A stretch of DNA of 64,000 nucleotides from Nectonema munidae (lineage: Eukaryota; Nematomorpha; Nectonematoida; Nectonematidae). Shown here piece by piece: positions 1-11,910 of the stretch. Position 1 is the first letter of the stretch; each line of letters begins with the position of its first letter. The notes under the pieces are model-generated. The model did no database searches. It worked only from the letters and a program-made list of their open reading frames with translations, and was not told where the DNA came from. Where the stretch lies: assembly GCA_030549495.1 (NCBI GenBank), contig JAUIRK010000842.1, forward strand, positions 21,379 to 85,378, given 5' to 3'. The position numbers and the translations under genes are program-made.

Positions 1-1066
1 CGGGAATTTACTGTTTCAGCAAAGTTGACGAGCCTACACATTACTTTACTTTCTTTTGACTATTTACTTATGAAACTCAATTTCCTTTTCAATAAAAAGC
101 ATTTACTTGGGCTTCATTTAGTTTTTATTTTTAAATTTTTCAACTTACTATATTTTGCACTCAAAATAATAGTAAGATTTTAGTTTTCATAAAAAATTAG
201 TGTTTAAATTTATACTAGGTTTTAGTTAGCAAACTCAAAAGTATATTTCTAGAAGACAATAATTGCTACCAAAGTTTTAGTTGGCCGCAACACATGAATA
301 CTTTTTTTCATATCAACATTTTTCAATATAAAATTTGCATTAGAGAGAAAAAATAGTATTGGCGAATAATAAGCCATTTGATTAACATGTGCATTCCTCA
401 AGCCTGAAAAATATATAGATTAACTACAAATCAAAAAATAGATCATTTAAATTTTAGGAGAGCACTTGTCGAAGTGCTTTTATTAAAATTTTACAAAACT
501 TCCCATCCTGCGAAATCTAAACTTTTGAATCCAATTTGATGAAGCAAGGATATGATAATCAAGAACATTTTGTTTGCTATTCTGATTGAGATAAAAAGGT
601 TTGAGGTGTAGATTGTGTTATACAATGACACAAACAGAATGTAAAGTTGGGCCTCATGTGAAATGCTCTGTAGATATTTACACCAATAAACATTTGGTAA
701 ATAAAATGATATATTCATAATAACATGCAAAACTGTTATATAAATTCCTTACTCACATTAGACATTTATAATTTATATTATACGTATTTATTAGTACGGT
801 CTTTAAAAATTTGCCGACATCCGCCCCTCATTTTATTATTTTGCACCCGCAATAAAAAAAAATTCCGCATCCTCCCCTCTCTTAAAATTTTTAAACCCTC
901 AACCGTCTAACTTATCACACAGCTATTTTATTTTTATAAAGAATATAGCTAAAATGTTGGAACATTTTTCAACCAATAACCGTTGTTATTCATGTTATTT
1001 CATTTTCTTCTTCAAAGTTATCAATTTGCTTGTGAGTAAATTCATTTACAAAATGTAAAACTTATT
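1..1066. other. AT-rich stretch without a recognisable gene
   Basis: I see no convincing gene, terminal repeat or RNA gene here. Short open frames lack codon structure and recognisable motifs. Long A and T runs are common. It may be ancient repeat or intergenic or intronic DNA. Confidence 0.5.
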
Positions 1067-1259
1067 CTAGTTACATGTATTTTTGGATAAAATAAAGAAT
1101 AAAAAATATTTTTTTATATTTTTGTCACAAATGGAATAAAATATAACTCCGCAAACAGCGAACAAACGAATTTCCACCAGAACCACTGACCCTCCATGAT
1201 CTAGTGATTGAACGAGATTCGCAATGGGCGCTGGCAAGTGAAGACCTAACCCCCTAAAC

Positions 1260-2076
1260 GGCCCAGACACGAATTCCCATACGATTGTGTATGCGACAGA
1301 TAATTAATGAAACCGACTGCTGCAGAGACATGGTTTATGGACGGGTGTTTTGCAATGGCTCTTCCAGGATTTCTACAACTGTATGGGATCGACGCCTCAC
1401 TTAGAGAAGTCACTGTTCCACTTCTATATGCTTTTCTTCAACGGAAAACTCAAGATACATATGAGGTGAGGAACTTCTGCGAGTTATTATTCATCACTGT
1501 GAGCAACTAGAACACGAAGTAGAACCGGATATACTATAAAGTGTGATTTTGAAAGCAGTACAATACAGGCTTCTCATCTATTTTTGGAAATGGTACTCAA
1601 GTTTGAGCCTGTTACTATCACTTAACTCAGTCAACGTGTTGTAAAATTCAGGAATTGGGACTAGTAAGTCGATACCGTTATGACATTGACTTTACACTTT
1701 TGTGGAATGATGGACGGTTTAGCATTTCTACCTGTAGATGATGTCTTGCTTCGTTACGAATTGTTACGTGATGGTGCACATCCTGAAGCAAAAGAACTTC
1801 TCATCTACCTATGTTTGTGGAAACTATCGACAGCCCAATAAAGGTGGAACGAACAATATGTGCGAAGGTTGGAACAGTAGGTTCAGTGCACTAGTAGGCA
1901 TCACTCATCCTCCATGGCGTGCAATCAAGTATCTTCGGATGGAGGAAACCAATGCTGAAGCCAAAATTCTACAATATGGCATTGGGAATGCCATAAGAAA
2001 AGGGACTAAGCATGTTCATCAGCAACAACAACAAAGACTACAAAATTTTTGCGACAGATACACTGCTGGTGAATAA
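1260..2076 (+). pseudogene. MULE (Mutator-like) transposase remnant
   Basis: Three collinear pieces in different frames resemble the MULE transposase domain common in animal FLYWCH/MULE genes. The first (about 1262-1509) contains ETWFMDGCF and LPGFLQLYGID, the usual region around the first catalytic Asp. The second (about 1707-1815) reads DGLAFLPVDDVLLRYELL and DGAHPEAKELL. The third (about 1816-2075) contains NNMCEGWNSRFSALVGI followed by a conserved tail ending near DRYTAGE. In the family the last piece carries the N-N-x-x-E-G-W-H/N motif with the third acidic residue. At least two frame changes and a degraded joint around 1510-1700 make it non-functional. No terminal repeats were found. 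The upstream DNA-binding zinc finger is not visible, so this is a fragment of a plain DNA transposon and probably not a host gene. Confidence 0.75.
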
Positions 2077-2229
2077 CAACTTGAGGACTTTTGAAGGTGG
2101 TGGCCATAACATCCACTTTGATAAGATGATAATAAATTATTTTCTGATACCACAGAATTTTGCTAATGAATATTAGTTGAATTTATATAACTCTTATATT
2201 TTTGATACAGAGCTAATCATGTATCCTAA

Positions 2230-4172
2230 AAATAGTAAGTGACGGTGACAAAGGAAAGCGTAAGCTACGAGAGCGACATTAGAACTAAAGAAAGAAATCT
2301 TAGTAAAATATAGGAATGGAGTTTATGTTTCCGATCTTGCGTAAACGTATGGCATACCGAAGTTAACTATATCAACGTTTTTGAAAAATGGAGATTCTTA
2401 AAGCTACTGATGTTGCAAAAGGATCTAAAGTGATAAGTAAGCAAAGACCACAGATGATTGAAGAAGTTGAGAAGTTATTGCTTGTGTTTATTAATGGGAA
2501 ACAGTTGAAAGGGAATAGCGTGAGTGAAACATTATCTGTGAAAAAGTGCTAGATATTTATGGCGATCTAGTTAATAAAATCCCTGGTGCAATTTCTAAAG
2601 ACTTTGCCTTTAAAGCAAGCTGAGGATTGTTTGAAAGGTTTAAGAAAATAAGTGGATTTCACAGTGTACATGTATGGGGAAGCAGCAAGGTCAAACAAGG
2701 AAACAGTAGAATTCAGGCAATTCATATACAAAAAAATAAGGTTTTATCCCACAACAGGGCTTTAATGGAGACGAAACAGGTTTATTGTGGAAAAAATTGC
2801 CAAATCGCAGTGGAGGAGGAAAAACGTTGCCAAGTTATAGACCTATGAATGACAGTCTGACTCTTTTGATGAGTGGTAACGCTAGTTGTGATTTCAAGGT
2901 GAAGCCTCTTTTGGTTTATCACTTAGATAACCCTTGGCTGTTTATGCGGAATAATGTAATGAAAAGCAAATTGCCTGTAATGTTGAGGGCAAATACAAAG
3001 GCTTGGGTCACTCGGCAATTTTTTACGGAATGGATGCATAAAGTTTTTGCGCCAAGTGTGAAGAAATATCTTAAGGAAAAAGGGCTGCGATTAGAATGCC
3101 TCCTGTTGCTTGACAATGCTCCCGCTCACCCTCCAGATTTGGAGGTGGACTTGGTTAAAGAGTTTCATTTTTTTCAAGTTAAATTTCTCCTACCTAACAC
3201 GACTCTGATATTACAGCCCCTCGACTAACATGTGATTTCAAATTTTAAGAAATTGTACGCTAAAGGCCTGTTTTGTAAGTGTTTTGAAATTACAAATAAT
3301 ACTGATTTAACTTTGGAAGATTTTTGGAAGAACCATTTTTGTATTTTGAATGCTGTTTATCTCATTGACAGTGCATTGAACCAAGTGAGCTGCAGAACAA
3401 TGAATTTTGCTTGGAAGAATCTATGGCCAGATGTGTAACAGAACGAGACTTTGATGGATTTGAGGCAGACTCTCGTTTTGATAGGGCTGGGCTTAACCAA
3501 AAAATGTTGATAATTCTATCATCGATGATATTGTGACTATAAGGTAAAGTATGGGATTGGAGGTAGACGTTGATGCTATTGAAGAGCTTGTTAAAGAACA
3601 TAGTATTAAGCTAACTACAAGAGAACTTGAACACCTTCAAAATGAAGAGAAGAAAAAGAAGTTGTCTCAAGTGCTCTAATTAAAGAAATGCTTTCTAAAT
3701 GCATTGATCTGCAAAACTTTGCAGAAAAATATCACTCAGACGAAGTGATTACAAATAGAACAGCGAACATGTTCAATGATAATGTGGTGGCTTATTTCAG
3801 AAAAATATTAAAGCGCCGACAAAAACAGTAAACACTGGACACATTTTTAGTGAAAAGAAAAGATACCTCAAAGCAAATTTAACCTGAGCCAAAGAGACAG
3901 AGAATAGTGATAGGAGATGAAGAACGTGATTTCCCAGATGTAACTATGGAAGGGGACTTCTAATTTGCTCCATTATCAATTATGTCATGTACTGTGTGAA
4001 TAAACATTTTTCTTTATTTCATTTTAGTAATACTTTACAATTCATTTTGCGCTTGATAATGGAATATTTGCTATCGAATAAAATTATTGATATCAATGAT
4101 TTGGTATTCTACCAAATCGGTTTCCGAACACTTTGTAGGAACGAATTATGGTCAAAAACCGAGGTACCACTG
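2230..4172 (+). pseudogene. Tigger/pogo-type transposase (CENP-B/DDE_1 family) with right terminal repeat
   Basis: A decayed Tigger element. The helix-turn-helix part (about 2250-2640) is recognisable by ATDVAKGSKVISKQRPQMIE, but it carries stops near 2548 and 2566. The DDE_1 core follows: NGDETGLLWKKLP (about 2762-2800, first Asp), LLLLDNAPAHPPDL (about 3103-3140, second Asp) and LQPLD (about 3212-3225, third Asp). All three Asp residues remain. In the family the next residue is Gln (LDQGVISNFKKLY). Here that codon is TAA (3226-3228), a single-base change, and the frame continues as NFKKLYAKGLF to about 3437. The usual Tigger tail (TERDFDGFEADSRFDRAG, then KRRQKQ) is recognisable to about 3830 through further frame changes. 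The right end at 4161-4172 reads GAGGTACCACTG, the reverse of the typical Tigger CAGTGGTACCTC terminus, followed by TA at 4173. I could not find the matching left terminus, so the left edge is uncertain. Confidence 0.85.
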
Positions 4173-4860
4173 TAATTTGTACACAACATAATACAAGAAG
4201 TGCAAAATAAACTTTACAAATTTAACTTATTAGATCTAATGAAAAGCAGACAATGATTAAGTTAAAGAACGTAGCCTACGATACTTTTACTGTACTGAAA
4301 TGAGTACAACGATATCTATTGCGCCAATCTTACTTAAAGGCACATCTAGCATTTAGGTTTCGCAATATCACAAGAGGCACTTTTAAAAACAAAAATAATC
4401 TTTATGATTAAAATTTTAAATATTTACCTATTTATCAGTGTTATTAACCAAAAAATTTGAAGGAAATTGTAAAAATTGCCATCTACTCAAGGCAAGATAA
4501 ACTAAAATGAAGATGCTATTAATTTGAATTCTGGAATAAAAGACTTAATTGTTTAAATTATATTTAGCATATATAATCAAGGCATTTATCCTAACTTGTA
4601 TTCTATACAGTAATCAATAGGGATATACTTATAAAGCTATGTGCTACAAAAATATTTGTCCAGCTCAAAAATTTGTGGCTCTTCTTTAAATTCTAGGATT
4701 ATTATATCGAATGAACCTGAAATTAATGAAAAAAAGATTTTAAATATTCGAAAGATAGCCTTAATTAAAGCAATAAAAGATAATGTGTAAAGCCTGCTCA
4801 CAAACCAAATGAGTCTTAAATAATATAAATAAAGATATAGAATTCAAAATTAGGGGGCAG
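4173..4860. repeat. Dispersed repeat R1, copy a (right part)
   Basis: This sequence matches three other places in the window. The diagnostic phrase AATACAAGAAGTGCAAAATA occurs at about 4187, 20721 and 38852, and is followed by matching ACAAATTTAAC and GATCTAAT segments (interrupted by an insertion in the third). The far end, a TATAAATAAAGATATAGAATT-like stretch near 4830, is shared with the copy at 40.7 kb. There is no coding potential. The Tigger right terminus abuts it directly at TA, so Tigger probably inserted into an R1 copy whose left part I cannot find. R1 is of unknown class. Confidence 0.65.
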
Positions 4861-5702
4861 GGGAGGGGGTCTACCTCCCCCGACCCCTATGTGCGCCTCT
4901 AATTTATATATCTCAAGGGAGCTTCAGGGGGCCTCAAAATAAATTTAAATGACAAGCGAAATAATTAGTTCGGAAAATTTCCTACTCTTGTTCGTATTAG
5001 ACTAATTTTAATAGATGGTTTTATTATGCAGTCTTCATTATAAAGTTACAACCTATCAAAGAGAGATATGAAATCATATTCGAAAATACGAGACAAATAA
5101 ATTTAAGTTAATTAAAATAGTAATTGTCTCTGGAAATATAATAACAGAGACTATTGACATGTCGATACCATTTAATAAGCATGTTTACTACATAGTTAAA
5201 TAGGATATTCCACCATGTGTATATATAAACATATATATTACTTTTCTTTACTCGTTCTCTTATTTATAGTTCACACTCTTGTTATTTAATATGGCATTGA
5301 AAGATAAACGGATCATCGTTTGAAAATATTTGATGTAAACAAAGTTAATTTTTCTTAAAATTAACTAATATTCTAAAATGTCACATTTGGAAATATCTGT
5401 AGGATATTTTACTAATTTTTACAAATCAGTTCCATTATAAACAAGGACCGGTAGTGGTCTAAGCGTTGTCGCTTTAGAAATTAAATACATCAGATAGTTT
5501 CGGTAATGTCGAAAAGACTTCTTGGTCTATTATAAGAGATAAAGCCAAAAGATATTCACCATTTTTAAATGTCACAAGATGAAAATATTTGAATTGGGAT
5601 TATCAATTAATTTTGCTTGAAAATACATCTCATCTCTGTGCTATTTTTAAATAAGGGCTGTGGTAGGACTATGTATGTAGGTGTACAATTATGATTTATC
5701 AG
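4861..5702. other. Non-coding stretch before the first recognised Barentsz exon
   Basis: It contains a G-rich then C-rich inverted segment at about 4852-4890 (GGGGGCAGGGGAGGGGG, then CCTCCCCCGACCCC) and otherwise AT-rich DNA. No exon of the barentsz N terminus is recognisable. The stretch is probably intron or 5' flank. Confidence 0.45.
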
Positions 5703-5905
5703 ATTTGGCTAGAAGAATATGATGAGGGAGAAAATTGTAAAGATGACGCAAATGAAAATTTGGCCCAAGAGCAAGATAGCAGGATCACGCGCAATAAACA
5801 TCGCAAAGATCCTGCCTATATTCCAAGACAAGGGTATTATTACGAGCACGACAGCCGATTCACTGGTTGGGATACTCTCGATGATCAATCGGTCATTACT
5901 TTAAG
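5703..5905 (+). CDS. btz: barentsz/CASC3 (MLN51), exon with first half of Btz (SELOR) domain
   Basis: This is the first recognisable coding exon of Barentsz, a core component of the exon junction complex. It binds eIF4A3 and RNA and acts in mRNA localisation, translation and decay. The acceptor TTTATCAG ends at 5702 and the donor AAG/GTGAAA starts at 5906. The frame is 0 on entry and phase 2 on exit. The peptide starts acidic (EEYDEGENCKDDANENLAQE) and contains DPAYIPRQGYYYEHD (about 5812-5856). That is the hallmark PxYIPxxGxFxEHD motif of the Btz domain, where the aromatic and EHD residues contact eIF4A3 in the known family. The phase-2 exit fits the next exon exactly. An ATG lies in frame at 5691, but the acceptor suggests translation begins in an upstream exon not identified here. 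Confidence 0.87.
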
Positions 5906-6175
5906 GTGAAACTTTTTATTTTTAACATTAACATCTTTTATATGAATCCACTTTTCCTATCTTTTGTCCTAGACCTTATTTTTTGCAATAAAATATTTTG
6001 TTTGCGTACTTTTCCTCTTTATGATGCCAGAATTTAAATTTAAATTGATGAACAAAACAACTTCTACAGCGAAGCAATTCTTATAGCAATCCCGTTATTG
6101 AATTACATACTTTTGATGTGATAGCCAACTTTCTTTATCCATATAACAAAATTTAATTTGACTCAAAATATTTAT

Positions 6176-6279
6176 CCCTTTGAGGACCACTGTAACATCA
6201 GAATTAGCTGCTTTAAATATATATAAAATTCCATTATAAAGAAAACGCGATCAGCCTTAAAATTGTGGTCCTCAAAGGG
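6176..6279. mobile_element. 104-bp piggyBac-like MITE (CCCTTTGAGGACCAC termini)
   Basis: A short element inside barentsz intron 1. The left terminus CCCTTTGAGGACCAC (6176-6190) is repeated inverted as GTGGTCCTCAAAGGG (6265-6279). It is flanked on both sides by TTAT (6172-6175 and 6280-6283), which looks like a decayed or variant TTAA target duplication. It has no coding capacity. Relatives with related ends lie at 20870-20999 and 21151-21270. Confidence 0.8.
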
Positions 6280-7121
6280 TTATGCACATAAGGTAGTCAA
6301 AATTTTTATATACTGTGAAATCTCTTTCTAGTATATTTCTTATATTTTGAAATACATTTTTAACGAACTTTTTTTAAGTTCTTTATATTTAATCTATACC
6401 TTCCCGATTCAACTATCAAGATTAGAATATGAAGAATTTAAAATTGTAAGATGCCATTTTTGTTCTGAAATTGATAGAATTATTGGAGTATGTTGTTATG
6501 CTGAAATAAGGTTAGGATAGTGATGTACTGCATATAGATCGATAAAAAAGAACAAAGGTGTGATATGTTTTTTAACTCAAGGCTTATCTTTCAAAAGGTC
6601 TCTATATTCATCGTTTTACGGGTATTTTCACAAAAGCTGGCATCTAGCCGGTTCATTATGAAAAAAGACAAAAATCATTTAATTTATTTTACGTCTCTAA
6701 TTTTCCCTATTTTTCTCTTTCTTCTCTGGCTTCAAACTCCTCTTTCTCAAATCGTTTTCAACCACCTCTTCCAAGTTATTTTGGGTCTTCCCTGGTATTT
6801 GTCTTTAGTTTGCTTTGCATAAACGTTTCTTTTAAGTTATTTACATGAGCAAATCATTTCATTCTTTGATTCTGCCATTAGTATACATTTTTCCGCTTCC
6901 TTCTATGCCCTTTTTTTCAAGGCATAGTCTATAAATATATGAAGATTCACATTGATATAATTAATTGATTTTAGAACGTATGACAATTTTAGTTTCTCTA
7001 AGAAGCTAAAATTATTTTCTTCATAGATAAGATATGCTCAAATTAAAAAGAAATTAAAGTTCGGATTGCTCTTGGGAAACTCTCTCTGCTCCTATTTACT
7101 CGTGCTATTTTTATTTTGAAG

Positions 7122-7319
7122 GAAGGAAGAGTTTCGATTGGACAAAGAACCTAACAAGCCTGTTAGAAGAGGAAGTAAGAGCGCGTTTGCAAAGAAAGAT
7201 CAATGGCAGCATGACTGTTACGACGAAGAAGAGCAAGCTCCATTATCACGCGAGGAATTAGTATATAAATATGGCTACGACATTCGAAAAGAATCTGATT
7301 ACGATTCTTTTCAACAAAA
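7122..7319 (+). CDS. btz: barentsz/CASC3, exon with second half of Btz domain
   Basis: The acceptor AG is at 7120-7121 and the donor GTAATT starts at 7320. Joining the phase-2 exit of the previous exon to G at 7122 gives AGG (Arg), and the frame then stays open. The peptide carries KDQWQHDCYDEEEQAPLSRE (about 7195-7254), then EELVYKYGYDIR (about 7249-7284). This matches the second conserved block of Btz proteins (W-x-H-D, then E-Q-x-P-x-S-R-x-E-L-V-x-x-Y-G-Y-D-I-R). The basic run NKPVRRGSKSAFAKK precedes it. The exit phase is 2. Together the two exons give a complete domain with normal spacing, so the gene looks intact here. Confidence 0.9.
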
Positions 7320-7896
7320 GTAATTTTTAGACCTTTAATCATTCGCTTGTATCCCATCTAAAAGTTATGTGGTCTTTTTTAAAACCTTTATATTGTACAT
7401 GTATAATACAAGTAAGTAGCTCAAAAAAGTTTTCTTTGAAGAAAACCCAGATGTAAGACAATAAAATTCAAGGAAACCAGATTTTGTGTTAATGTCATAG
7501 TCTATGTAATTATAAAAGAATAAATTTTTAAAATTTCGAAGGATAGAAAGGAGGAGATATAAATTTTTTTTTATAAACACAAGATATTTTTATCAGCATT
7601 TTGAACACAGAAACTTTGTTTTAAAGTTTTCTAAACAAAATTTCTCACGGGACATATATTTCTATTTCATTGTTAAATCTTTGAAAAAAATTAATATTTA
7701 CACCATTTTCCATAATATAATGAATTTTTTTCCCATAAAAAAGTTAAGTTGATTTTTGTTTAGAAATTTTTTTGATGTTTCTTTGTTAAAAATTAGCTCT
7801 TTCAAAATTTATATATGTTTTTTGACTCTCACTCAGTCATATCGTCTCCTGCTTAGTATAATACGCATCTAACACTATAGTACTGGTTTGTTTTAG

Positions 7897-8006
7897 TCAA
7901 AAAATGCAACGCCAATACAAGAGAGATGGAATGCGAAGATCATATAACAGACCTCCGAGATACCCTTCTCACTCTAACTCAATCAAAAAGGACGAATATT
8001 ATGACG
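7897..8006 (+). CDS. btz: barentsz/CASC3, third recognised exon
   Basis: The acceptor TTTTAG is at 7891-7896 and the donor GTAAAG starts at 8007. The previous exon ends with AA, and T at 7897 completes AAT (Asn). The frame then reads QKMQRQYKRDGMRRSYNRPP and on to IKKDEYYD. The peptide is Arg/Tyr/Pro-rich, as expected just after the Btz domain. Exit phase is 1, which matches the exon at 16076. I cannot name a motif here; the assignment rests on phase, composition and position. Confidence 0.75.
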
Positions 8007-8589
8007 GTAAAGGCACATTTTCATTCGCTTTCTACTTCTTCTATCGTAAACTTCACCTAACTCTAATACTGGAATGAGAAGCATTTTTTGACCGATAGAT
8101 CACCAAATTTTTAAGACCAATAAATTAATATTCGATGGAATCTTATGAAAAACCTTCGGATATTTTAATTCTTGAAGCACTCAATATTTTCTGTTGATCA
8201 CCCATGTTGCACATGAAACCAACTTTTGAAACACGGTATCATAAGCAAATACTATTCCTTGTTCGTTCGTGCGTAGTTCCTCTAAATTATTTACAAACAT
8301 TTTGTGTACAAACAATATTTTGATAGCCCTCCTTAAAAATATTATAAAATAATTTTATCGTTACATTTGCTAAAGTAGATAATATTTTAGGGCGGTGCAA
8401 AAATTCATTAAATTCATATTTTCTAAGATACTCTTTCATTTGATTTAACATATAGAAAAAACATGTTTTGCAAAATTTTAGTGCAATTGAAAGCTTTTTC
8501 AAACCTGCTACCAGATGCTAAAGTTTCTATTTCAAAAACTGTTAACATTTGCAAAATTTGAATTCATTTATCATACTAATTCTTAAGCT

Positions 8590-10720
8590 ATTTCTTTTAA
8601 TTTTGTAGACTCATGGAACCAAGAACACGTTGTAAAACCTTTGTTTAGCATATAGGACATTCTATAGAGTTTTTTGACGAAACATAATTACCTTCAAAAA
8701 AGGAAACCATGGCATTGTTTATGAATTACAAACATAACAAAAAAGTAATTGTAAAAGAATCTGCTTTGTCTACTGCTGATGATATAATTAAAGTGTCGGA
8801 AAAATCACACATTCTTTGAAATGTCATGTTGAAAAAAAAGACTTTATAATGGGTGAGAAAATCTGAATAAAAACAAGGATAATAAAAAGAAGTAAGCATC
8901 TAATTTATATAAAAAACAAAAAGATAGGAAAGATGAGTTGGAAAATTTATTTGATATTGCACATGCAAATGCTCTTAAAATGATTAAGATAAGTGAAGAT
9001 CGCTAGTTTTTGTTACAAAAACAAAAAGGAAAAAAAAGAAAAACGGCTGGGGGAGATAAATGTTCTTCACAAAAGAAGAGGTTGCTAGAAAAAAGGAAAT
9101 GTTGTTTGAAGAAAGAAAGAGAAATATCGAACTTTGAATTAACAATATTATTGAGCTCAGATACATCACTTAAAAAGGGCCAGAGTTCAGATGAAAAATT
9201 CACCGCTCATTTAGATCAACCATCGACTTCCAGACTAAGTAAAACGGAAAACAAAAGTGTAAAGCTTATTTATTCTTCATTACTTCTATCACTTGATGCT
9301 CGGAAAGTAAATGATAGAGCTGCTTCTTAAATTTTGTTTCCAAAGATTTAGTATCAGTTATTCATCATTACGAAAACAAGATAAAGAAATCGTAGAATGA
9401 TATCAAACAGTTTAAAACTTGGTTTTCACCCTAATTCCTATCTTAAAATACACAGGGACGGTAAATTAATCGAGAACATCACTGTACACGAAAGTATTGA
9501 AAGGCTGCCTATTTTTATTTGTGGTCAAAAAATAGACCAACTTCTAGGTATAGAGGAACATGTGAAAATATTGCAAGGCTGTTTATCATTTAATTTTAGA
9601 GAGGACTTTATCTGAACAAGTAAAGTGCATCTGCTTTGACACGACAGCTTTTAACACCGATTATAAAAATGGTGCATGCGTGTTACTTTGAACAGGAAAT
9701 GAATTTGGTTAGCTTGCCGTCATCATATTTTAGAAATCGTATTGGAAACTGTAGTTCCTCTTTTCCAATATTTTAGAGTATTCTTTTTATTATTTTTTTT
9801 GTTTTAGAGTATAGTATTTTAGATATTCAACTATTTAAAAGATTCAAGTCAGATTGGGCTAAAATTGATCAAAAAAAAAGTTATCAAAACGCAATCCATA
9901 ACAAAGACATTTGGAAAAGAGTTTACAATGCTGAACAAATCATTAATTTTGCTTTAAATAAACTTGATATACAACCGCCTCATGACGATTATAAATAACT
10001 GTTGGAATTGACTTTGTTTTTTTTGGTAGTTCTAAAACGGGAATCAATCTCAAAGCGCCAGGAGCTTATGGCAGAGCACGATGGATGTTCATGTTAATAT
10101 ATTGTATCAAGATTTTGATCTTCAGAAATCAATTTCAATTGACTAAAGTAGAAGAAAAAGGACTGACTGATATTTGTTGGTTTTTGATATCTTTGGTTTT
10201 TGGAATTAATTCAATCATGCGCTCCATGTTTAGCTTTAAAGTTTTTACAAAATTTGTATTTGTACAAAGAGATGAAAGGATTGCGAACGCTGCACGGAAT
10301 AAAATTTCAAAAAAAATATGGTATTCAGAGGAGTTAGTAGCATTGGCTTTTTTTGATTCCGCTTTTTCATATGAAATAAAATGCTGTCCACTCAAAACCG
10401 AGCAAAAAAGCATTGATAAATTGTCAATTCTGCGATGAAAATCAACTTGACGACTTTGTTATTGCAAACACGAAAAAATTCTTTAACGTTTTATATTTGC
10501 CTTTTACTTTTTTAGAAAAAAAAATGCTCAAGAATGGGATGAAGACTCAAGTTATGTAAAATAAAAGAAATTGTCCATGGGTTGAAGGTAGTTAGTGAAA
10601 TTACTTTAAGATGAGTAAGATAAAAGATCCTCACTTTCAAACAAGAACAAGCAATCAATTCTTTCACTTTGTAAAAGGAAAAAAGTCTGTAACCTTTTGG
10701 TTATGATGAACCTATCTAGA
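8590..10720 (+). pseudogene. Decayed copy of a repetitive uncharacterised arthropod/Hydra gene family
   Basis: Inside barentsz intron 3. Blocks in several frames resemble a large family of uncharacterised proteins that I recall as highly repeated in arthropod and cnidarian genomes. They include RFKSDWAKIDQKKSYQNAIH (about 9845-9904), NKLDIQPPHDDYK (about 9959-9997), APGAYGRARWM (about 10056-10086), IFRNQFQLTKVEEKGLTDIC (about 10115-10174), then IWYSEELVALAFFDSAFSYE (about 10316-10375), and near the end LDDFVIANTKKFF. The order and spacing follow the family. At least half a dozen frame changes and stops, mostly in the first part, show that it is dead. Biochemical role is unknown. The family may be transposon-derived, but I see no terminal repeats or catalytic motif here. 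Confidence 0.6.
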
Positions 10721-11639
10721 AGTTTTTGAAAAAAATTGGCTAATGTTATCGTACCTCGAAAATGCTTTAATACTTGGTAGTTCCTCTTTTGTCTAAAATT
10801 TGGTGTTTTAATCTAAAACTATGTAGCAACCTCTAATTTTTATTTTTTTACCTGAAATTTTGCATGCAAGCTTTTTTTATAAAGTTAATTTTAACGAGAC
10901 CGTGCCACTTTGAAAAATAAAAAAGAATTTTTTTGCATCACCCTAAAATATTTTCAAAGTTTTTTTCTTAAATTGGAGCTTTCAAATATCCATTCTTAAG
11001 GCAAAACTAATAAACTTCATTTTTCAATTAATTAGAGTATGCTGCCTTACTTGAAGTTCAGTTTTCAAAATATCAAATAATGCCTTTATTTCAACACCCT
11101 TGAAAAACAAATTTAACGGAAATTTCAAATTTTGGCCAAATTTGAATTTAGAAATTCATAATTTAAAAAAATATTTTAGATGTAGGGTTGGAAAAAACGA
11201 CACTTTCCGTGATTTAACGAAGGCGATGTTAACGATTGTGTTGGTTTTCTTAATTTTCGTTATATATCTTTGTATACCCAATGTTATAAAGATTATAAAA
11301 TCAACGCGTCATTGTATTTATTTCTTTATGACTTGAGTTTTTAAATTTCAAATTTTGATGTATACTCCGACTTGAACATTCATCTTTTCCATGATAACGA
11401 AATTAAAATCTTGGATCTTCCTTTGAAGAAACAGTTGAGAAGGAATCAATTCCGACACATTAAGATCTCAAAATAATATTTTGTGATAGAAATTTTGCTT
11501 ATTATCATATATTCCATTCCTCTTCAAAAATTTTCCTAAATAATAGAACTTCGAAAAAAAGTGCCTTACTCTAAATTTTAATCAAAATTTTCAGACACTT
11601 TACCTTACTATTTGCAAACTAAATTGATGATGCATGGAT
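10721..11639. other. Intronic AT-rich stretch, nothing recognised
   Basis: No terminal repeats, exon-like segment or known protein motif was seen. A 78-codon open frame at 11100-11336 has a hydrophobic C-terminal half but no codon bias I would trust. Confidence 0.4.
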
Positions 11640-11910
11640 TATCAATACATAAACCGCTGTTTTCCAACTAGATGTGCTTGCACTTCCTATGGGTGCAAAA
11701 AGTGTTCTGCTTAATGACATTTGTAACAAACATTCAAATTTAAAACAAAGGAATAACACGCTTTTTTATAAAAGGCATGTGAATAAAAAGCTCAACGTTT
11801 TCTTAAAATTTAATACACCTCTTTGTTCCAATGCTCCTGTAGAACGCTTATTTACTTTTATCGCGTTAATAAGAGTGAGTAGAGGAAAGTTGGCTCAAAA
11901 TATCATTTGA
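11640..11910 (+). pseudogene. hAT transposase C-terminal (dimerisation) remnant
   Basis: The end of a 78-codon frame reads FNTPLCSNAPVERLFTFIAL followed by IRVSRGKL and a stop at 11908. Hydrophobic residues around APVERLFSF-type sequence are characteristic of the C-terminal hAT dimerisation region. Only this terminal block is recognisable. The catalytic RNase-H-like part and the terminal repeats are not seen nearby. It lies in barentsz intron 3, so it is a fossil insertion. Confidence 0.6.
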
